From NCBI RefSeq assembly GCF_008369915.1, contig NZ_VSRN01000001.1, positions 6,506,501 to 6,570,500 of the forward strand: DNA of 64,000 bases, given 5' to 3'. Within the stretch, counting starts at the first letter, position 1. Each line of letters opens with the position of its first letter. Below are positions 17,575 to 25,328 of this stretch, one piece after another. Made by a program: the position numbers and the translations under genes. The stretch comes from Dyadobacter sp. UC 10 (GTDB lineage Bacteria > Bacteroidota > Bacteroidia > Cytophagales > Spirosomataceae). The notes beneath the pieces were generated by a model that saw nothing but the letters and a program-made list of their open reading frames with translations, was not told the origin of the DNA and did not search any database.

Positions 17575-18555
17575 ATGAAAATAGAGGTATTCAATAAACA
17601 CAAGGAAGTAGTACAAGCGAGTACTTTGGGGCTTCCTGACGAAACAGGGCCTTCATACCGTAAAAGCTCCTATTCAATCGTTCAAAAATACTGGACAAGC
17701 GACGTCACAGAAATAAAAGCAGGTGAAATTCAACTGGCTGTTCACAAGATAGATGTAAAAGAACAGGTAAGTCTGAAAACCTATGCCGCTCCCGCTATGG
17801 TAGGAATGTTGTTCTTAGAAAAAGGAAGTATCCAGGTAAAGCAACAGGATAGTTCGTTCAGGGAAATCGGAAACCTGCATCACAATCTGATCATTAACTC
17901 GCAAAAAACGGAGGAAACCCTGTTTTTACCTGATCAGCAGATAAACCTCACAACAGTCAATTTTCCGCCGGAATATTTTTTTAAACTCGCTGAGGGGGGA
18001 AGCGCCTCTATTGACCGAATGGCGACCAGGATCGATAGAGACAAGGCTAATGCGTTTGTCGCCTCCAATAACCTGTCGATATCATTGCCAATGCTTCGGC
18101 TATTGAGCTCATTCGATTCCAACGTCTACAACACCGCGTCACTCCGGTTGTCGACTGAATCAAAGATTCTGGAACTACTTTCCCTACAAATCGCCCAGAT
18201 TGAAGACAGCCCGCAAAATGCCGTCGTATCGAAGCTTAGCGATGGGGACATAAAACGAATAAATCAGGCAAGGGAATACATCCTATCGGATCTGTCATTT
18301 ACGCCAACATTAGAATCCATCTCCTTTGAGGTCGGAATCAATGTATTTAAGTTAAAAACTGGCTTCAAGGCACTTTTCGGCCAGTCTGTTTTCAGTTACC
18401 TGAGGGAAGAACGACTTGTTCAGGCCTATCATGAAATCAATAAGGGAAACAGTTCATTGACCGACATCGCCTACCAGACCGGGTTTGCATCAATCAGCCA
18501 TTTTAGCGACGCTTTTAAAAACCGCTACGGAGTTCCTCCCAGTCAATTACGTTAG
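17575..18555 (+). CDS. AraC family transcriptional regulator (PchR-like)
   Basis: About 326 residues starting at MKIEVFNKHKEVV. The frame is open to an upstream ATG at 17509, which would add 22 residues without family features. The C-terminal double helix-turn-helix (about residues 235-325) is clear: INQAREYILSDLSFTPTLES, VGINVFKLKTGFKALFGQSV, then SLTDIAYQTGFASISHFSDAFKNRYGVPPSQLR, the AraC signature. The N-terminal half is a poorly conserved cupin-like ligand-binding part. It stands alone on the plus strand; the next gene encodes an outer-membrane barrel. Regulators of this shape in Bacteroidota often answer to siderophores or small organic inducers, but no target site is evident. Confidence 0.88.
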   Translation: MKIEVFNKHKEVVQASTLGLPDETGPSYRKSSYSIVQKYWTSDVTEIKAGEIQLAVHKIDVKEQVSLKTYAAPAMVGMLFLEKGSIQVKQQDSSFREIGNLHHNLIINSQKTEETLFLPDQQINLTTVNFPPEYFFKLAEGGSASIDRMATRIDRDKANAFVASNNLSISLPMLRLLSSFDSNVYNTASLRLSTESKILELLSLQIAQIEDSPQNAVVSKLSDGDIKRINQAREYILSDLSFTPTLESISFEVGINVFKLKTGFKALFGQSVFSYLREERLVQAYHEINKGNSSLTDIAYQTGFASISHFSDAFKNRYGVPPSQLR

Positions 18556-18645
18556 GTCATCCATTTTCATTTTTCGAAAACCATACTACCGCATTTGAAA
18601 CAGTTAGTCTTGGCAGCAGGATTTATTTGCAATAAAAAACGAAAG

Positions 18646-19581
18646 ATGAAAACAACTAAATTCCTGCAAGCTGCCATGGCCTTGCTCATTGCTAATAACC
18701 TGACATGTTATGCACAGATTTCGCAAATCGAGATCTCCGGAAGGTATAATCCGACATCTAAGTATTTACCACCGGCTGATAGTTCCTCAAAGCCAGGAAA
18801 AGCCGTACAATCTGAAATAAATGCCGCAGCTCAAATTAACTTCTATACCGGGGTCGATTCTTTAAACCGGATAAGATCGTTTGGGTCGAATGTGCAATTT
18901 CGATACACGAATTTTTCCAGAAATGGGTACAATGAATTGATTTTACCCACGGATCTCTACTGCACGAATGTTGGACTGTATTATTATTCCACGATCAATC
19001 AAAAATGGGCATACAATGTATTTTTTAATACAGCGCTCAACACCGATTTTAAGAAAATAGATAAGAATGATATTTTCCTGGCAGGAGGTGCTGTGTTGAG
19101 CCGGGAGTTCACGCCCAATTTCAGTCTGGGCTTCGGGGCCCTCGTCCACAATAATCTGGGAGGATTTATGCCATGGCCCGCCTTGACAGTCGATTGGAAA
19201 ATGGGTGGCAAATTCAGGCTGGATATCCGCACCCCTGACAAATCCCCCGGAATTGCACACTACGTGGGAATAAGCTATGCTGCTTACAGCAAGTTGAATT
19301 TATCCCTCGCATTTCAACCGGAGGTAGTATCCTACGACGTCACACCCAACCGAGAAAGAACCAACCGATTGATGAGTTTCTGGCAATTGCCATTCACGCT
19401 TTCATCTGCATTTCAGGTTGGAGATTTTGAGATCATTCCAAGTGTTGGTTTTACAGCACTGCGCCGATATGCCTACGGAGAGAAAAAAATATCCGAAATG
19501 TTTACCGAATATCCATATCACGGTTTGGGAACAAATCTCATCTATGGTCTTGGAATTAAGTATCGCCCTTTTAAAAAGTAA
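18646..19581 (+). CDS. Outer-membrane beta-barrel protein (DUF6268-like)
   Basis: About 311 residues. The ATG at 18646 starts a clear signal peptide (MKTTKFLQAAMALLIANNLTCYAQ) and is preferred over the in-frame start at 18595. The mature part has alternating aromatic strands (LGFGALVHNNLGGFMPWPAL, LSLAFQPEVVSYDV, WQLPFTLSSAFQVGDFEIIPSVGFTALRRYAYG) and a terminal LGIKYRPF typical of a small barrel. The layout resembles DUF6268 proteins, for which no function is established. It follows the AraC gene by 90 nt on the same strand and could be its target, but nothing in the sequence proves that. Confidence 0.72.
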   Translation: MKTTKFLQAAMALLIANNLTCYAQISQIEISGRYNPTSKYLPPADSSSKPGKAVQSEINAAAQINFYTGVDSLNRIRSFGSNVQFRYTNFSRNGYNELILPTDLYCTNVGLYYYSTINQKWAYNVFFNTALNTDFKKIDKNDIFLAGGAVLSREFTPNFSLGFGALVHNNLGGFMPWPALTVDWKMGGKFRLDIRTPDKSPGIAHYVGISYAAYSKLNLSLAFQPEVVSYDVTPNRERTNRLMSFWQLPFTLSSAFQVGDFEIIPSVGFTALRRYAYGEKKISEMFTEYPYHGLGTNLIYGLGIKYRPFKK

Positions 19582-19617
19582 CATGTTTCCAGAAGTCCGA
19601 TTAATGTTTGTTACCTT

Positions 19618-19830
19618 ATGGTGAGCGTATTCAAAACCTCAGTAAAAACTAAAGCGGCAGTCAGAAAACTGAGTGTGTCACTTGACAAGCTCGATCCTAT
19701 CGAAAGTTGGAGTTTCGATTTAAATGACTGCGACAAAATACTTCGGATTGAAAGTTCAGTGGAGATATCCGGTTTGATTTTCAGGATTCTGAACGATGAC
19801 GGTTTCATGTGTGAGGAGTTAGTTGAGTGA
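19618..19830 (+). CDS. Small conserved-looking protein with a ferredoxin-like pattern
   Basis: A 70-residue soluble protein: VSVFKTSVKTKAAVRKLS, then IESWSFDLNDCDKILRIES, SVEISGLIFRILNDDGF. The alternation of strand, helix, strand, strand, helix, strand and the phrase WSFDLNDCDKILRIES resemble small Bacteroidota proteins with a heavy-metal-associated-like fold, but the CxxC metal motif is absent. It has a normal ATG, good codon use and a 36-nt gap from the barrel gene. Function unknown. Confidence 0.65.
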   Translation: MVSVFKTSVKTKAAVRKLSVSLDKLDPIESWSFDLNDCDKILRIESSVEISGLIFRILNDDGFMCEELVE

Positions 19831-19911
19831 CATTTTTCGTGCTCCCAAAGGCCTGGGTACACGTCCAATCTTCATTGAGGCCAGTCAAAATTTCAAAAAT
19901 ACATTTTGCCT

Positions 19912-20787
19912 ATGATCACAAAGAAAGTAACACAGCTCGTTGCGTATGAGCTGTGTTACGCAATACTCTTTTTTATCAGTTTGCTTCCTATGAAGCTGCT
20001 GTACGGAATATCTTCTGCAATATTCTATTTTTCATTTTATGTTGTCGGATATCGCAGATTGGTAGCAATCCAAAATATTTCACGCTCTTTCCCTGAAAAG
20101 AAATATACTGAGATACAGCATATCACAAAAAAATTTTACAAGCACTTTGCATCATACCTCGTAGAAAATATCAAAGCTATTTCGGCCCCGGTTGATACTT
20201 TGAATCAAAACCTGGTTTTTGAGAATATCGAAATTTTAGATCAGTATATTTCCGCGGGGCAAGACGTGATAGTTTGCCTGGGGCATTGTGCGAATTGGGA
20301 GGTTCTGAACCTGATGAGTAGTAATACACCACACCCGGTTTATGCGGTTTACAAACCCTTAAAATCTCCGATTATTGATAGCCTGATGAAAAGAGTCCGT
20401 TCGCGCTTTGGGATGAGGTTAATATCCGACGCATCCGTTACGCGCCACATCCTCTCAAAGAAATCGGGTCCTGCGATATATCTTTTTTTAGCAGACCAAT
20501 GCCCCTCTGTACTGGATAATCGTTACAAATTTGATTTCCTGCACCAGGAGACATACTTTTTCTCCGGGATGGAAAAATTAGCTCGATTGAATCAGTCCGC
20601 TGTAGTGTATTTGCATGTAACGGGCTTATCCAGGGGAGGATACTATATCAAATGCAAAACCATCTGTCAAAACGCTGCATCAACAGATGCTGGCGAAGTC
20701 ACTAGGAAGTACGCTGAATTACTCGCCGAAGGCATTAGAGAGAACCCTTCTTCATGGCTGTGGACGCATAGAAGATGGAAGAAGTAA
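19912..20787 (+). CDS. Lysophospholipid/lipid A acyltransferase family protein (LpxL/HtrB-like)
   Basis: About 291 residues from the ATG at 19912 (a TTG two codons upstream is less likely). It belongs to the LpxL/LpxM acyltransferase family that adds secondary acyl chains to lipid A or related lipids at the inner membrane. An N-terminal hydrophobic segment (YAILFFISLLPMKLLYGISSAIFYFSFYVVGYRR) precedes the catalytic HX4E motif in GHCANWE (about residue 128). The downstream blocks PVYAVYKPLKSPIIDSLMKRVRSRFGMRLI, YLFLADQCPS and the C-terminal PSSWLWTHRRWKK are typical of the family. It is monocistronic-looking; the RibD fragment begins just downstream. Confidence 0.88.
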   Translation: MITKKVTQLVAYELCYAILFFISLLPMKLLYGISSAIFYFSFYVVGYRRLVAIQNISRSFPEKKYTEIQHITKKFYKHFASYLVENIKAISAPVDTLNQNLVFENIEILDQYISAGQDVIVCLGHCANWEVLNLMSSNTPHPVYAVYKPLKSPIIDSLMKRVRSRFGMRLISDASVTRHILSKKSGPAIYLFLADQCPSVLDNRYKFDFLHQETYFFSGMEKLARLNQSAVVYLHVTGLSRGGYYIKCKTICQNAASTDAGEVTRKYAELLAEGIRENPSSWLWTHRRWKK

Positions 20788-20813
20788 TGCGCATAACAAT
20801 CCCACCAGCCTAA

Positions 20814-21137
20814 TCACAAACAGTTAATCCTAAGATTGAGTTTGAAGCGCTTGCTACTCAAAGCGCGCAGGACTTTATCAAATCAGATATTCTCCAAACT
20901 GTGTCTAAAATCCAAAACGAAGATGGAAAAGACATCTGGCTGTATGGTGGGTCAAGCTTAATCAAGTCATTTATACAATCAGACCTGATTGATATATATC
21001 AGATATCTCTTCACCCAGTTGCAATCGGAAACGGGAAACCTTTGTTTGAAGACCTAAAAACCCCGTTAAATCTGAGTTTGATAAGAACAAATGTCTACAA
21101 ATCGGGTGTTGTTCAGCTTGTTTATAGTTCCAAATAA
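20814..21137 (+). pseudogene. Dihydrofolate-reductase/RibD C-terminal-domain fragment
   Basis: The frame is open from 20814 (after a stop) to 21137, and the only start-like codon is the GTG at 20901. The sequence KDIWLYGGSSLIKSFIQSDL followed by IDIYQISLHPVAIGNGKPLF matches the C-terminal half of the RibD-like dihydrofolate reductase family common in Bacteroidota. The N-terminal half with the substrate and NADPH sites is missing, so this looks like a 5'-truncated relic. The upstream part (EALATQSAQDFIKSDILQTV) also fits the family, so the break is at or before 20814. Confidence 0.6.
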
Positions 21138-21164
21138 TATTTCTGCATTGGTTAATTTAAATCT

Positions 21165-21692
21165 ATGGATGAGATACGATTAATTGTCGAAACGCCAAGG
21201 TTGTACATCAGGGAGTTTAATATGGAAGACCTAATGGGATTGCATACGATTTGCAGTGATCAGGATTTGATGCGGTTTATAGGTGACGGCAAACCTTTGA
21301 CCATTGAACAGGTCAAAGAATGGGTATTCGTCACTAAAAACAATTACAAAAGCAAGGGGTTTGGCAACTATGCGATTGTGTCTAAGCTGAACGATGAGCT
21401 GATTGGATATTGCGGACTTGTGTATTCAAAACATATCGATAAAATCGAATTGATCTACGCGTTGAAGAAGCAATACTGGAACCTGGGACTTGCAACCGAA
21501 GCCAGCGCTAAAATGCTTGAATTTGGACTGAATACTTTAAAGCTCCGCGAAATTTATGCGTCTATCGACCCGGAAAATAAAGCCTCCGGTAAGGTTCTGA
21601 GCAAACTGGGTTTTAGTTTTTTGTATCAGCAAGATGACGAGTTCGGGTATGCCACCCATTATTACAGGATCACACAGACTGATCTTTTTTAA
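21165..21692 (+). CDS. GNAT family N-acetyltransferase (RimJ/RimL-like)
   Basis: A 175-residue GNAT enzyme transferring an acetyl group from acetyl-CoA. RimJ-like signs are TPRLYIREFNMEDLMGLHTI at the start, GNYAIVSKLNDELIGYCGLVY in the central strands, LIYALKKQYWNLGLATEASAKMLEFG (the acetyl-CoA-binding helix with Q/R-x-x-G/A spacing, here NLGLAT), and the terminal ASIDPENKASGKVLSKLGF with the strand GYATHYYRI. The acceptor (ribosomal protein, amino acid or antibiotic) cannot be deduced. It is 27 nt after the RibD fragment on the same strand. Confidence 0.88.
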   Translation: MDEIRLIVETPRLYIREFNMEDLMGLHTICSDQDLMRFIGDGKPLTIEQVKEWVFVTKNNYKSKGFGNYAIVSKLNDELIGYCGLVYSKHIDKIELIYALKKQYWNLGLATEASAKMLEFGLNTLKLREIYASIDPENKASGKVLSKLGFSFLYQQDDEFGYATHYYRITQTDLF

Positions 21693-21735
21693 AGTCTGCC
21701 CAAGACCATTCATATGATTTCATGAAGCAGACAGG

Positions 21736-21979
21736 CTGAAAAATCTTTCCACGGTCATTGTGATGGACAAAAAGCGCCTGGGCGGCAATTCCCGCTCGAC
21801 CGCCGGAACCATTACGGATATCTATTCGCCTCTCCGCCTGCTGTTCTCACGCGTGGGACAACCTTCCGCTGGGAGTCGACTGCCTATTCGTTGAATGATC
21901 CGAGAGGAATGCGTCCGTTATGCGGGGGCAGTGAATTTGAGGCGCTTTTTGTGATCCCGCTGGGATCATATGTTTTGTA
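21736..21979 (+). pseudogene. uvrA-like relic
   Basis: One frame reads STVIVMDKKRLGGNSRSTAG then TITDIYSPLRLLFSRVGQP. The next frame takes over near 21861 with RWESTAYSLNDPRGMRPLCG. Both match consecutive parts of the UvrA family (the V-V-IDQxxLGGNSRSTxGTxTDIxxLLRLLFSRxGxP segment, then FSFNDPxGMCPxCxG), so this is about 65 residues of a UvrA-like ATPase with at least one frameshift and one zinc-site Cys replaced by Arg. The similarity ends at 21935, exactly where the tRNA-Lys-derived repeat begins. No other uvrA sequence is present in the window. Confidence 0.7.
21936..21966. repeat. Left copy of the tRNA-Lys 3'-end repeat (candidate att site)
   Basis: This 31-bp segment matches 24889-24919 at 29 of 31 positions (the TT at 21949-21950 replaces CA). 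The right copy covers half of the tRNA terminator stem and the 3' acceptor/T-arm of tRNA-Lys. Such a duplicated tRNA end is what tyrosine integrases leave when they insert at a tRNA 3' end. Confidence 0.65.
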
Positions 21980-22167
21980 GTAACAAATTGCTTATCAAGT
22001 GGTTGTGTCCTGCGAAATCCTGTACTCACCTTGTCACTCAGCAAATTGTGGTGGTTGGCTTGCAATTGGTTCAAAAATAGAAAATTTATTAAACTCTTCC
22101 GCGTGAGACTTTAATGTGAATGGGCCGCCAGTTAGGAAAGGTTGATTTCTTATCAAAAAACTATACA

Positions 22168-22422
22168 CTATAATCGAGACTTTCGTATTAACTCAGATTG
22201 ATTTGCATCTATTTTTATGAATCCCTTTGCCTCTACGGCCCGCTCATCGTTTCCTGTGGCCCAAGTGTACGAACATACGTCGACTAAATGATCATTAATA
22301 CAGTTACTACAAGTATAAATCATGGCATTGCTGTAACTACCAAAATTTACCGGGGCAAGCTTTGCCAGATAATACCCGCCTAAATAGTACTTCATTTGAT
22401 GGTTTGTCATTCGAGCTTGCAC
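22168..22422 (-). CDS. Small hypothetical protein
   Basis: An 84-residue frame, or 80 residues from the second ATG at 22410, starting 13 nt after the propeller lipoprotein gene on the same strand. It has the look of a real soluble protein (MKYYLGGYYLAKLAPVNFGS, then MIYTCSNCINDHLVDVCSYT) with four Cys including a CxxC, which could bind metal or form disulfides. No signal peptide or known domain is visible. From 21980 to 22167 I see no further gene. Confidence 0.5.
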   Translation of the reverse strand: MQARMTNHQMKYYLGGYYLAKLAPVNFGSYSNAMIYTCSNCINDHLVDVCSYTWATGNDERAVEAKGFIKIDANQSELIRKSRL

Positions 22423-22435
22423 ATTTCTTGCTTCC

Positions 22436-23446
22436 TCATGGATTTGCTAAAAACACATCGGTAAGCATCGATTTATGTGGAAAAACAATCCTTTCCTGAT
22501 TCTTCCAAAGGATAGGGATGAAGTTGGGTTCCTGGTATTCCCAACCGACAATATAGGTGTCGTCTCCTGCAACTGCGATCGCCACCGTAAATGCATCGTA
22601 GATACCGTCGGTGAGATAGCCAGGCACGCCGTTCTTCCAACACGTAGCGATGTCTTTGGCCCCCTTGTTGTCATAGCCCGAACAGTAGACATCTGAACCC
22701 GAAACAGCGATTGCCCGGGCCTGAGAAATGTGCCTTCCGTCCGGGAGCGCTTTCGATTCTCCATTTTTCCAATATCTGGCTGCAAATGTTCCGGCGACAT
22801 CTTGAAAGCCAGCCAGGTAAACATCCCCGCCGGAAACGGCGAGTTCCACTCCATAGGATTCGTTGCTATCGATATTCAGCGGAAGTGGAACGCCGTTTTT
22901 CCACACCATGGCACGGCTATTCGTGCCGGTAAACTCACTGCCTGATATATACACATCGTTGTCTACGACAGATATGGAAGAAGTGGAAGATTTGTTTTTC
23001 CCATCGGTTAGTTCGTTAGCCACGCCATTTTTCCAGTATACAGCGGTATGGTATCCCGGTGCCGAATATTGGTGTCCCCCTATATGAACATCTTGCCCGG
23101 CTACTGCGATCGATGTTGCATAAGCCACATCGTCTTTACTCGGAAGGTTTGCTTGTATCCCGTTTTTCCAATAAATAGGGACTATACTATCTCCAACCCG
23201 CTCGTATCCAGCTACAAATACATCATTACCCACTACTGCTATGGCCATAGCTCTGGCACTTGTAACCCCTTTTGTTAAAGCCGTGGCTACCCCATTCTTC
23301 CAGTACATGGCGACTTCCTTTGATCCGTTGAACTGATAGCCAGCTATATACACGTCCGGACCCTTTGGAATTTTATCGTCTTCCTTTTTGCAACTTCCCA
23401 ACGCGACGGATATTATGACTGTAAGAAGTGTTACGAGATGCCTCAT
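22436..23446 (-). CDS. Seven-repeat beta-propeller-like lipoprotein
   Basis: A 336-residue exported lipoprotein (signal MRHLVTLLTVIISVALGSCK, lipobox ALGSC). The body consists of seven imperfect repeats of about 45 residues, each with a strand like DVYIAGYQ, a central xWKNG turn (YWKNGVATALT, YWKNGIQANLP, YWKNGVANELT, VWKNGVPLPLN, YWKNGESKALP, CWKNGVPGYLT, LWKNQERIVFP) and a strand like AIAVxGxDVY. Seven such four-strand units suggest a seven-bladed propeller. Function unknown; surface binding is the simplest guess. It lies inside the tRNA-Lys-bounded segment and leads a two-gene operon with the 84-residue protein. Confidence 0.8.
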   Translation of the reverse strand: MRHLVTLLTVIISVALGSCKKEDDKIPKGPDVYIAGYQFNGSKEVAMYWKNGVATALTKGVTSARAMAIAVVGNDVFVAGYERVGDSIVPIYWKNGIQANLPSKDDVAYATSIAVAGQDVHIGGHQYSAPGYHTAVYWKNGVANELTDGKNKSSTSSISVVDNDVYISGSEFTGTNSRAMVWKNGVPLPLNIDSNESYGVELAVSGGDVYLAGFQDVAGTFAARYWKNGESKALPDGRHISQARAIAVSGSDVYCSGYDNKGAKDIATCWKNGVPGYLTDGIYDAFTVAIAVAGDDTYIVGWEYQEPNFIPILWKNQERIVFPHKSMLTDVFLANP

Positions 23447-23569
23447 TGATGATAGTATTTAGCTGGTTGACGATAGAAAAGGTGTAACTTCTAAATGTAG
23501 ATTATTTTAGTGTATTTGTGGTAACAAGAAGTTATAACTTAGTGTATAATTCCATTACCATTCCCAATG
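23447..23569. other. Divergent AT-rich intergenic region
   Basis: AT-rich spacer between the minus-strand lipoprotein and plus-strand frames. It probably holds both promoters, but no box close to TTTG-N19-TAnnTTTG is clear. Confidence 0.3.
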
Positions 23570-23804
23570 AATGTCAATTTGTTCTTAAGACACGCTGTCT
23601 CACTTACAGTCATTGGGTTGTTCTCGTATTATTCCAACCTTTTGCAATTTGATGCTCACCAAGCAGGAATATTCAAGTAAGACGGCAAGTACCTATATTT
23701 TAGAGGTTCCGGAGGTTAAATCCGACGATGAAGGGCCTTTTGAAATTAATTTAAAACGTATGGCCGAGTGGTACTACTCTCACTATGTTAGTATCAAAAA
23801 GTAG
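23570..23804 (+). pseudogene. Broken small membrane-protein frame upstream of the 259-residue gene
   Basis: An ATG at 23570 starts a hydrophobic segment (MNVNLFLRHAVSLTVIGLFS) that stops after 37 codons. A second frame (within 23613-23804) continues with a charged tail (ILEVPEVKSDDEGPFEINLK, ending SHYVSIKK) up to 5 nt before the next gene. Joined by one frameshift they would give one small membrane-anchored protein of about 75 residues. They may instead be two chance frames; no homologous family is recognised. Confidence 0.3.
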
Positions 23805-23809
23805 TTCTC

Positions 23810-24589
23810 ATGCTATTTAAAACCCTCAAAGCTTACATGTTCTCTATCCTCATAGGCGTCTTCGCAGCTGGTATCGCACTTCTGACAGTACTGAAAGAAA
23901 TCAAAGAAGCAAAAGATGATGCTGTAAAAGAGAAAGAAATTGGAGATCTTAACAGACAACTTTTACTTAAATCTGACGCTATAATTACCCTTCAGGAAAA
24001 AAACCAGATCAAACAGGAAGCGAAGCAGGAAGAGTTGAATAGGAAAAATGACTTGCTAATAAGTAGCCAAGCAAAGACGGTTGAATTACAGGAACAGTTA
24101 AATGAGTTTGTGACTGGGGGGAATAACATGCCCGTGATAAAACTAGAAATTTTTAAAGGCCTGTTATCTCCTGCTCATCCAAATTATATCAAGTTTTATG
24201 CTCTCAATAAAGGACGAGTGCCAATTAGCACAGTGAAAATTAAAGTTCAGGATTTATCGCCGCCAGGGGGTATGTATGGAAACGACTATGGTGATACACC
24301 AATTTACGAAAATCCAACTGTAATAAGTCCACTATTAATAGAAAAGGAGGAGATGTTCTATTCGAAAAGGGTGAACAGTAATACCCGGTTTGAATATAAG
24401 TTGGAAGTTATTTGGAATGCTAACTTCTATGATATGCATTTGAAATTTCGGATTAATAACAATAGCTTCGAACTCGTTTCACTCTCTTACACCAGGAATG
24501 GAAAGCCTGTCGATGATCCAGAAAAATACTTGGAGTTTGATGCAAGACATAAAATGACGCCCCCATACATACCGCCCAAACCTTTCTAA
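23810..24589 (+). CDS. Hypothetical membrane-anchored coiled-coil protein
   Basis: A 259-residue protein of unknown function. One N-terminal transmembrane helix (YMFSILIGVFAAGIALLTVL, about residues 9-28) is followed by a long charged coiled coil (about 29-105, rich in K, E and Q). A beta-rich C-terminal domain begins near 110 (MPVIKLEIFKGLLSPAHPNY) and may be an Ig-like module. AT-rich composition and position inside the tRNA-Lys-bounded segment suggest horizontal origin. It does not resemble a known phage or transposon protein to me. Confidence 0.65.
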   Translation: MLFKTLKAYMFSILIGVFAAGIALLTVLKEIKEAKDDAVKEKEIGDLNRQLLLKSDAIITLQEKNQIKQEAKQEELNRKNDLLISSQAKTVELQEQLNEFVTGGNNMPVIKLEIFKGLLSPAHPNYIKFYALNKGRVPISTVKIKVQDLSPPGGMYGNDYGDTPIYENPTVISPLLIEKEEMFYSKRVNSNTRFEYKLEVIWNANFYDMHLKFRINNNSFELVSLSYTRNGKPVDDPEKYLEFDARHKMTPPYIPPKPF

Positions 24590-24751
24590 TTTTTTTAAAC
24601 TTTCATAAGAAGACAAGTACAATCTTTAGCAATCGGCAACTCCGCAGCCACATTTGCTATAAGATAATTCAGGCCATTATACACAATTTAAGGTTAGAAA
24701 AACATTGATGTTTGAGAAACCTTGGTCAAAATCGCCTCTGTCAAACATGTC

Positions 24752-24806
24752 CATTCGGTAACCTAATTTAGTAAGCAAAGCAGGTTACCGAATAGGTTAC
24801 CGAATG
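24752..24806. repeat. Three copies of the 12-mer AGGTTACCGAAT, one inverted and two in tandem
   Basis: The complement ATTCGGTAACCT lies at 24753-24764, and two head-to-tail copies occupy 24782-24793 and 24794-24805. The outer copies form 14-bp perfect inverted arms (24752-24765 and 24793-24806). They lie about 100 nt from the tRNA-Lys 3' end inside the putative island. This is where arm-type integrase, excisionase or replication-protein sites would sit. The rest of 24590-24876 shows nothing else. Confidence 0.6.
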
Positions 24807-24876
24807 CTTTGATCTGGATTGAATTAGAATGACTTGCTTATCTTCGAAAACAGTTAAAAAATGACGTTTTTAAACG

Positions 24877-24900
24877 AAAAAAGCGCCCTTTGAGGCGCTT
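24877..24900 (-). terminator. Intrinsic terminator of tRNA-Lys
   Basis: On the minus strand AAGCGCC-TCAAA-GGGCGCTT is followed by TTTTT, directly after the tRNA 3' end. Half of this stem belongs to the duplicated att-like repeat. Confidence 0.75.
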
Positions 24901-24919
24901 TCAGTGATCCCGCTGGGAT
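24889..24919. repeat. Right copy of the tRNA-Lys 3'-end repeat (native attB-like site)
   Basis: Matches 21936-21966 at 29 of 31 bases. It spans half the terminator stem, the acceptor 3' strand and part of the T arm of tRNA-Lys, so the tRNA is intact at this end. Confidence 0.65.
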
Positions 24920-24977
24920 TCGAACCCAGGACCCATACATTAAAAGTGTATTGCTCTACCAGCTGAGCTACGGAATC
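24905..24977 (-). tRNA. tRNA-Lys (anticodon TTT)
   Basis: A complete cloverleaf of 73 nt without an encoded CCA. The acceptor GATTCCG pairs with CGGGATC (one G-T wobble), discriminator A. The D arm is GCTC-AGCTGGTA-GAGC; the anticodon stem is ATACA/TGTAT with loop CTTTTAA, anticodon TTT at 24944-24942; the T arm is CTGGG-TTCGAAT-CCCAG. All invariant positions look normal, so the gene is probably functional even though its 3' end is duplicated at 21936. Confidence 0.96.
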
Positions 24978-25033
24978 ATTTACTTTCAACTTGATTTCTT
25001 GTACAAACCCAAGCCTTGTCGTTGATTGTGGTG

Positions 25034-25064
25034 CAAAAGTATTAGTAAAATTGTACGAAACAAA
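25034..25064 (-). promoter_or_regulatory. Promoter of tRNA-Lys
   Basis: On the minus strand TTTG (25064-25061), a 19-nt spacer and TACTTTTG (25041-25034) match the Bacteroidota -33/-7 consensus TTTG-N19-TAnnTTTG exactly, about 57 nt before the tRNA 5' end. The rest of 25065-25328 is the upstream region of the WG-repeat gene, with no clear signal. Confidence 0.7.
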
Positions 25065-25328
25065 TTTTTCAAAATAGATTTGTGAAGAAATTATTAAGAT
25101 TTTTGTTAAGCACTTGTTTCCGTGACGATTAATGCCGCGCGCAAAACAAATAAACTTTTTCCGTCGCGTAGGAAAAATGCCGGCTCGTTTTAATTAAGGA
25201 GGAGTTTCGAAGAAAATTGAGGCAAATAAGCGAAGACAAGAGGCTGAAAAATTAGCCTGAAAACCGCCTATTGGCTATATTAGCTGGCATGGAATTAACA
25301 AGACCCTGTTTTAAAACCGATTTCGTAA

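Larger units (their letters stand above)
21936..24919. mobile_element. Small tRNA-Lys-associated island or island remnant
   Basis: The segment lies immediately 3' of tRNA-Lys and is bounded by the 29/31 direct repeat, the geometry expected of an integrated element. Its interior is more AT-rich than the flanks. It holds a propeller lipoprotein, a small unknown protein, an unknown membrane protein, broken reading frames and a cluster of 12-bp repeats near the tRNA end. No integrase is recognisable, so it is either a remnant or mobilised in trans. A relic uvrA abuts its left end. Confidence 0.45.

Noticed and set aside
19611..19868. Minus-strand 85-codon frame
   Set aside because: Antisense to a small plus-strand gene with better codon use and a sensible protein pattern.
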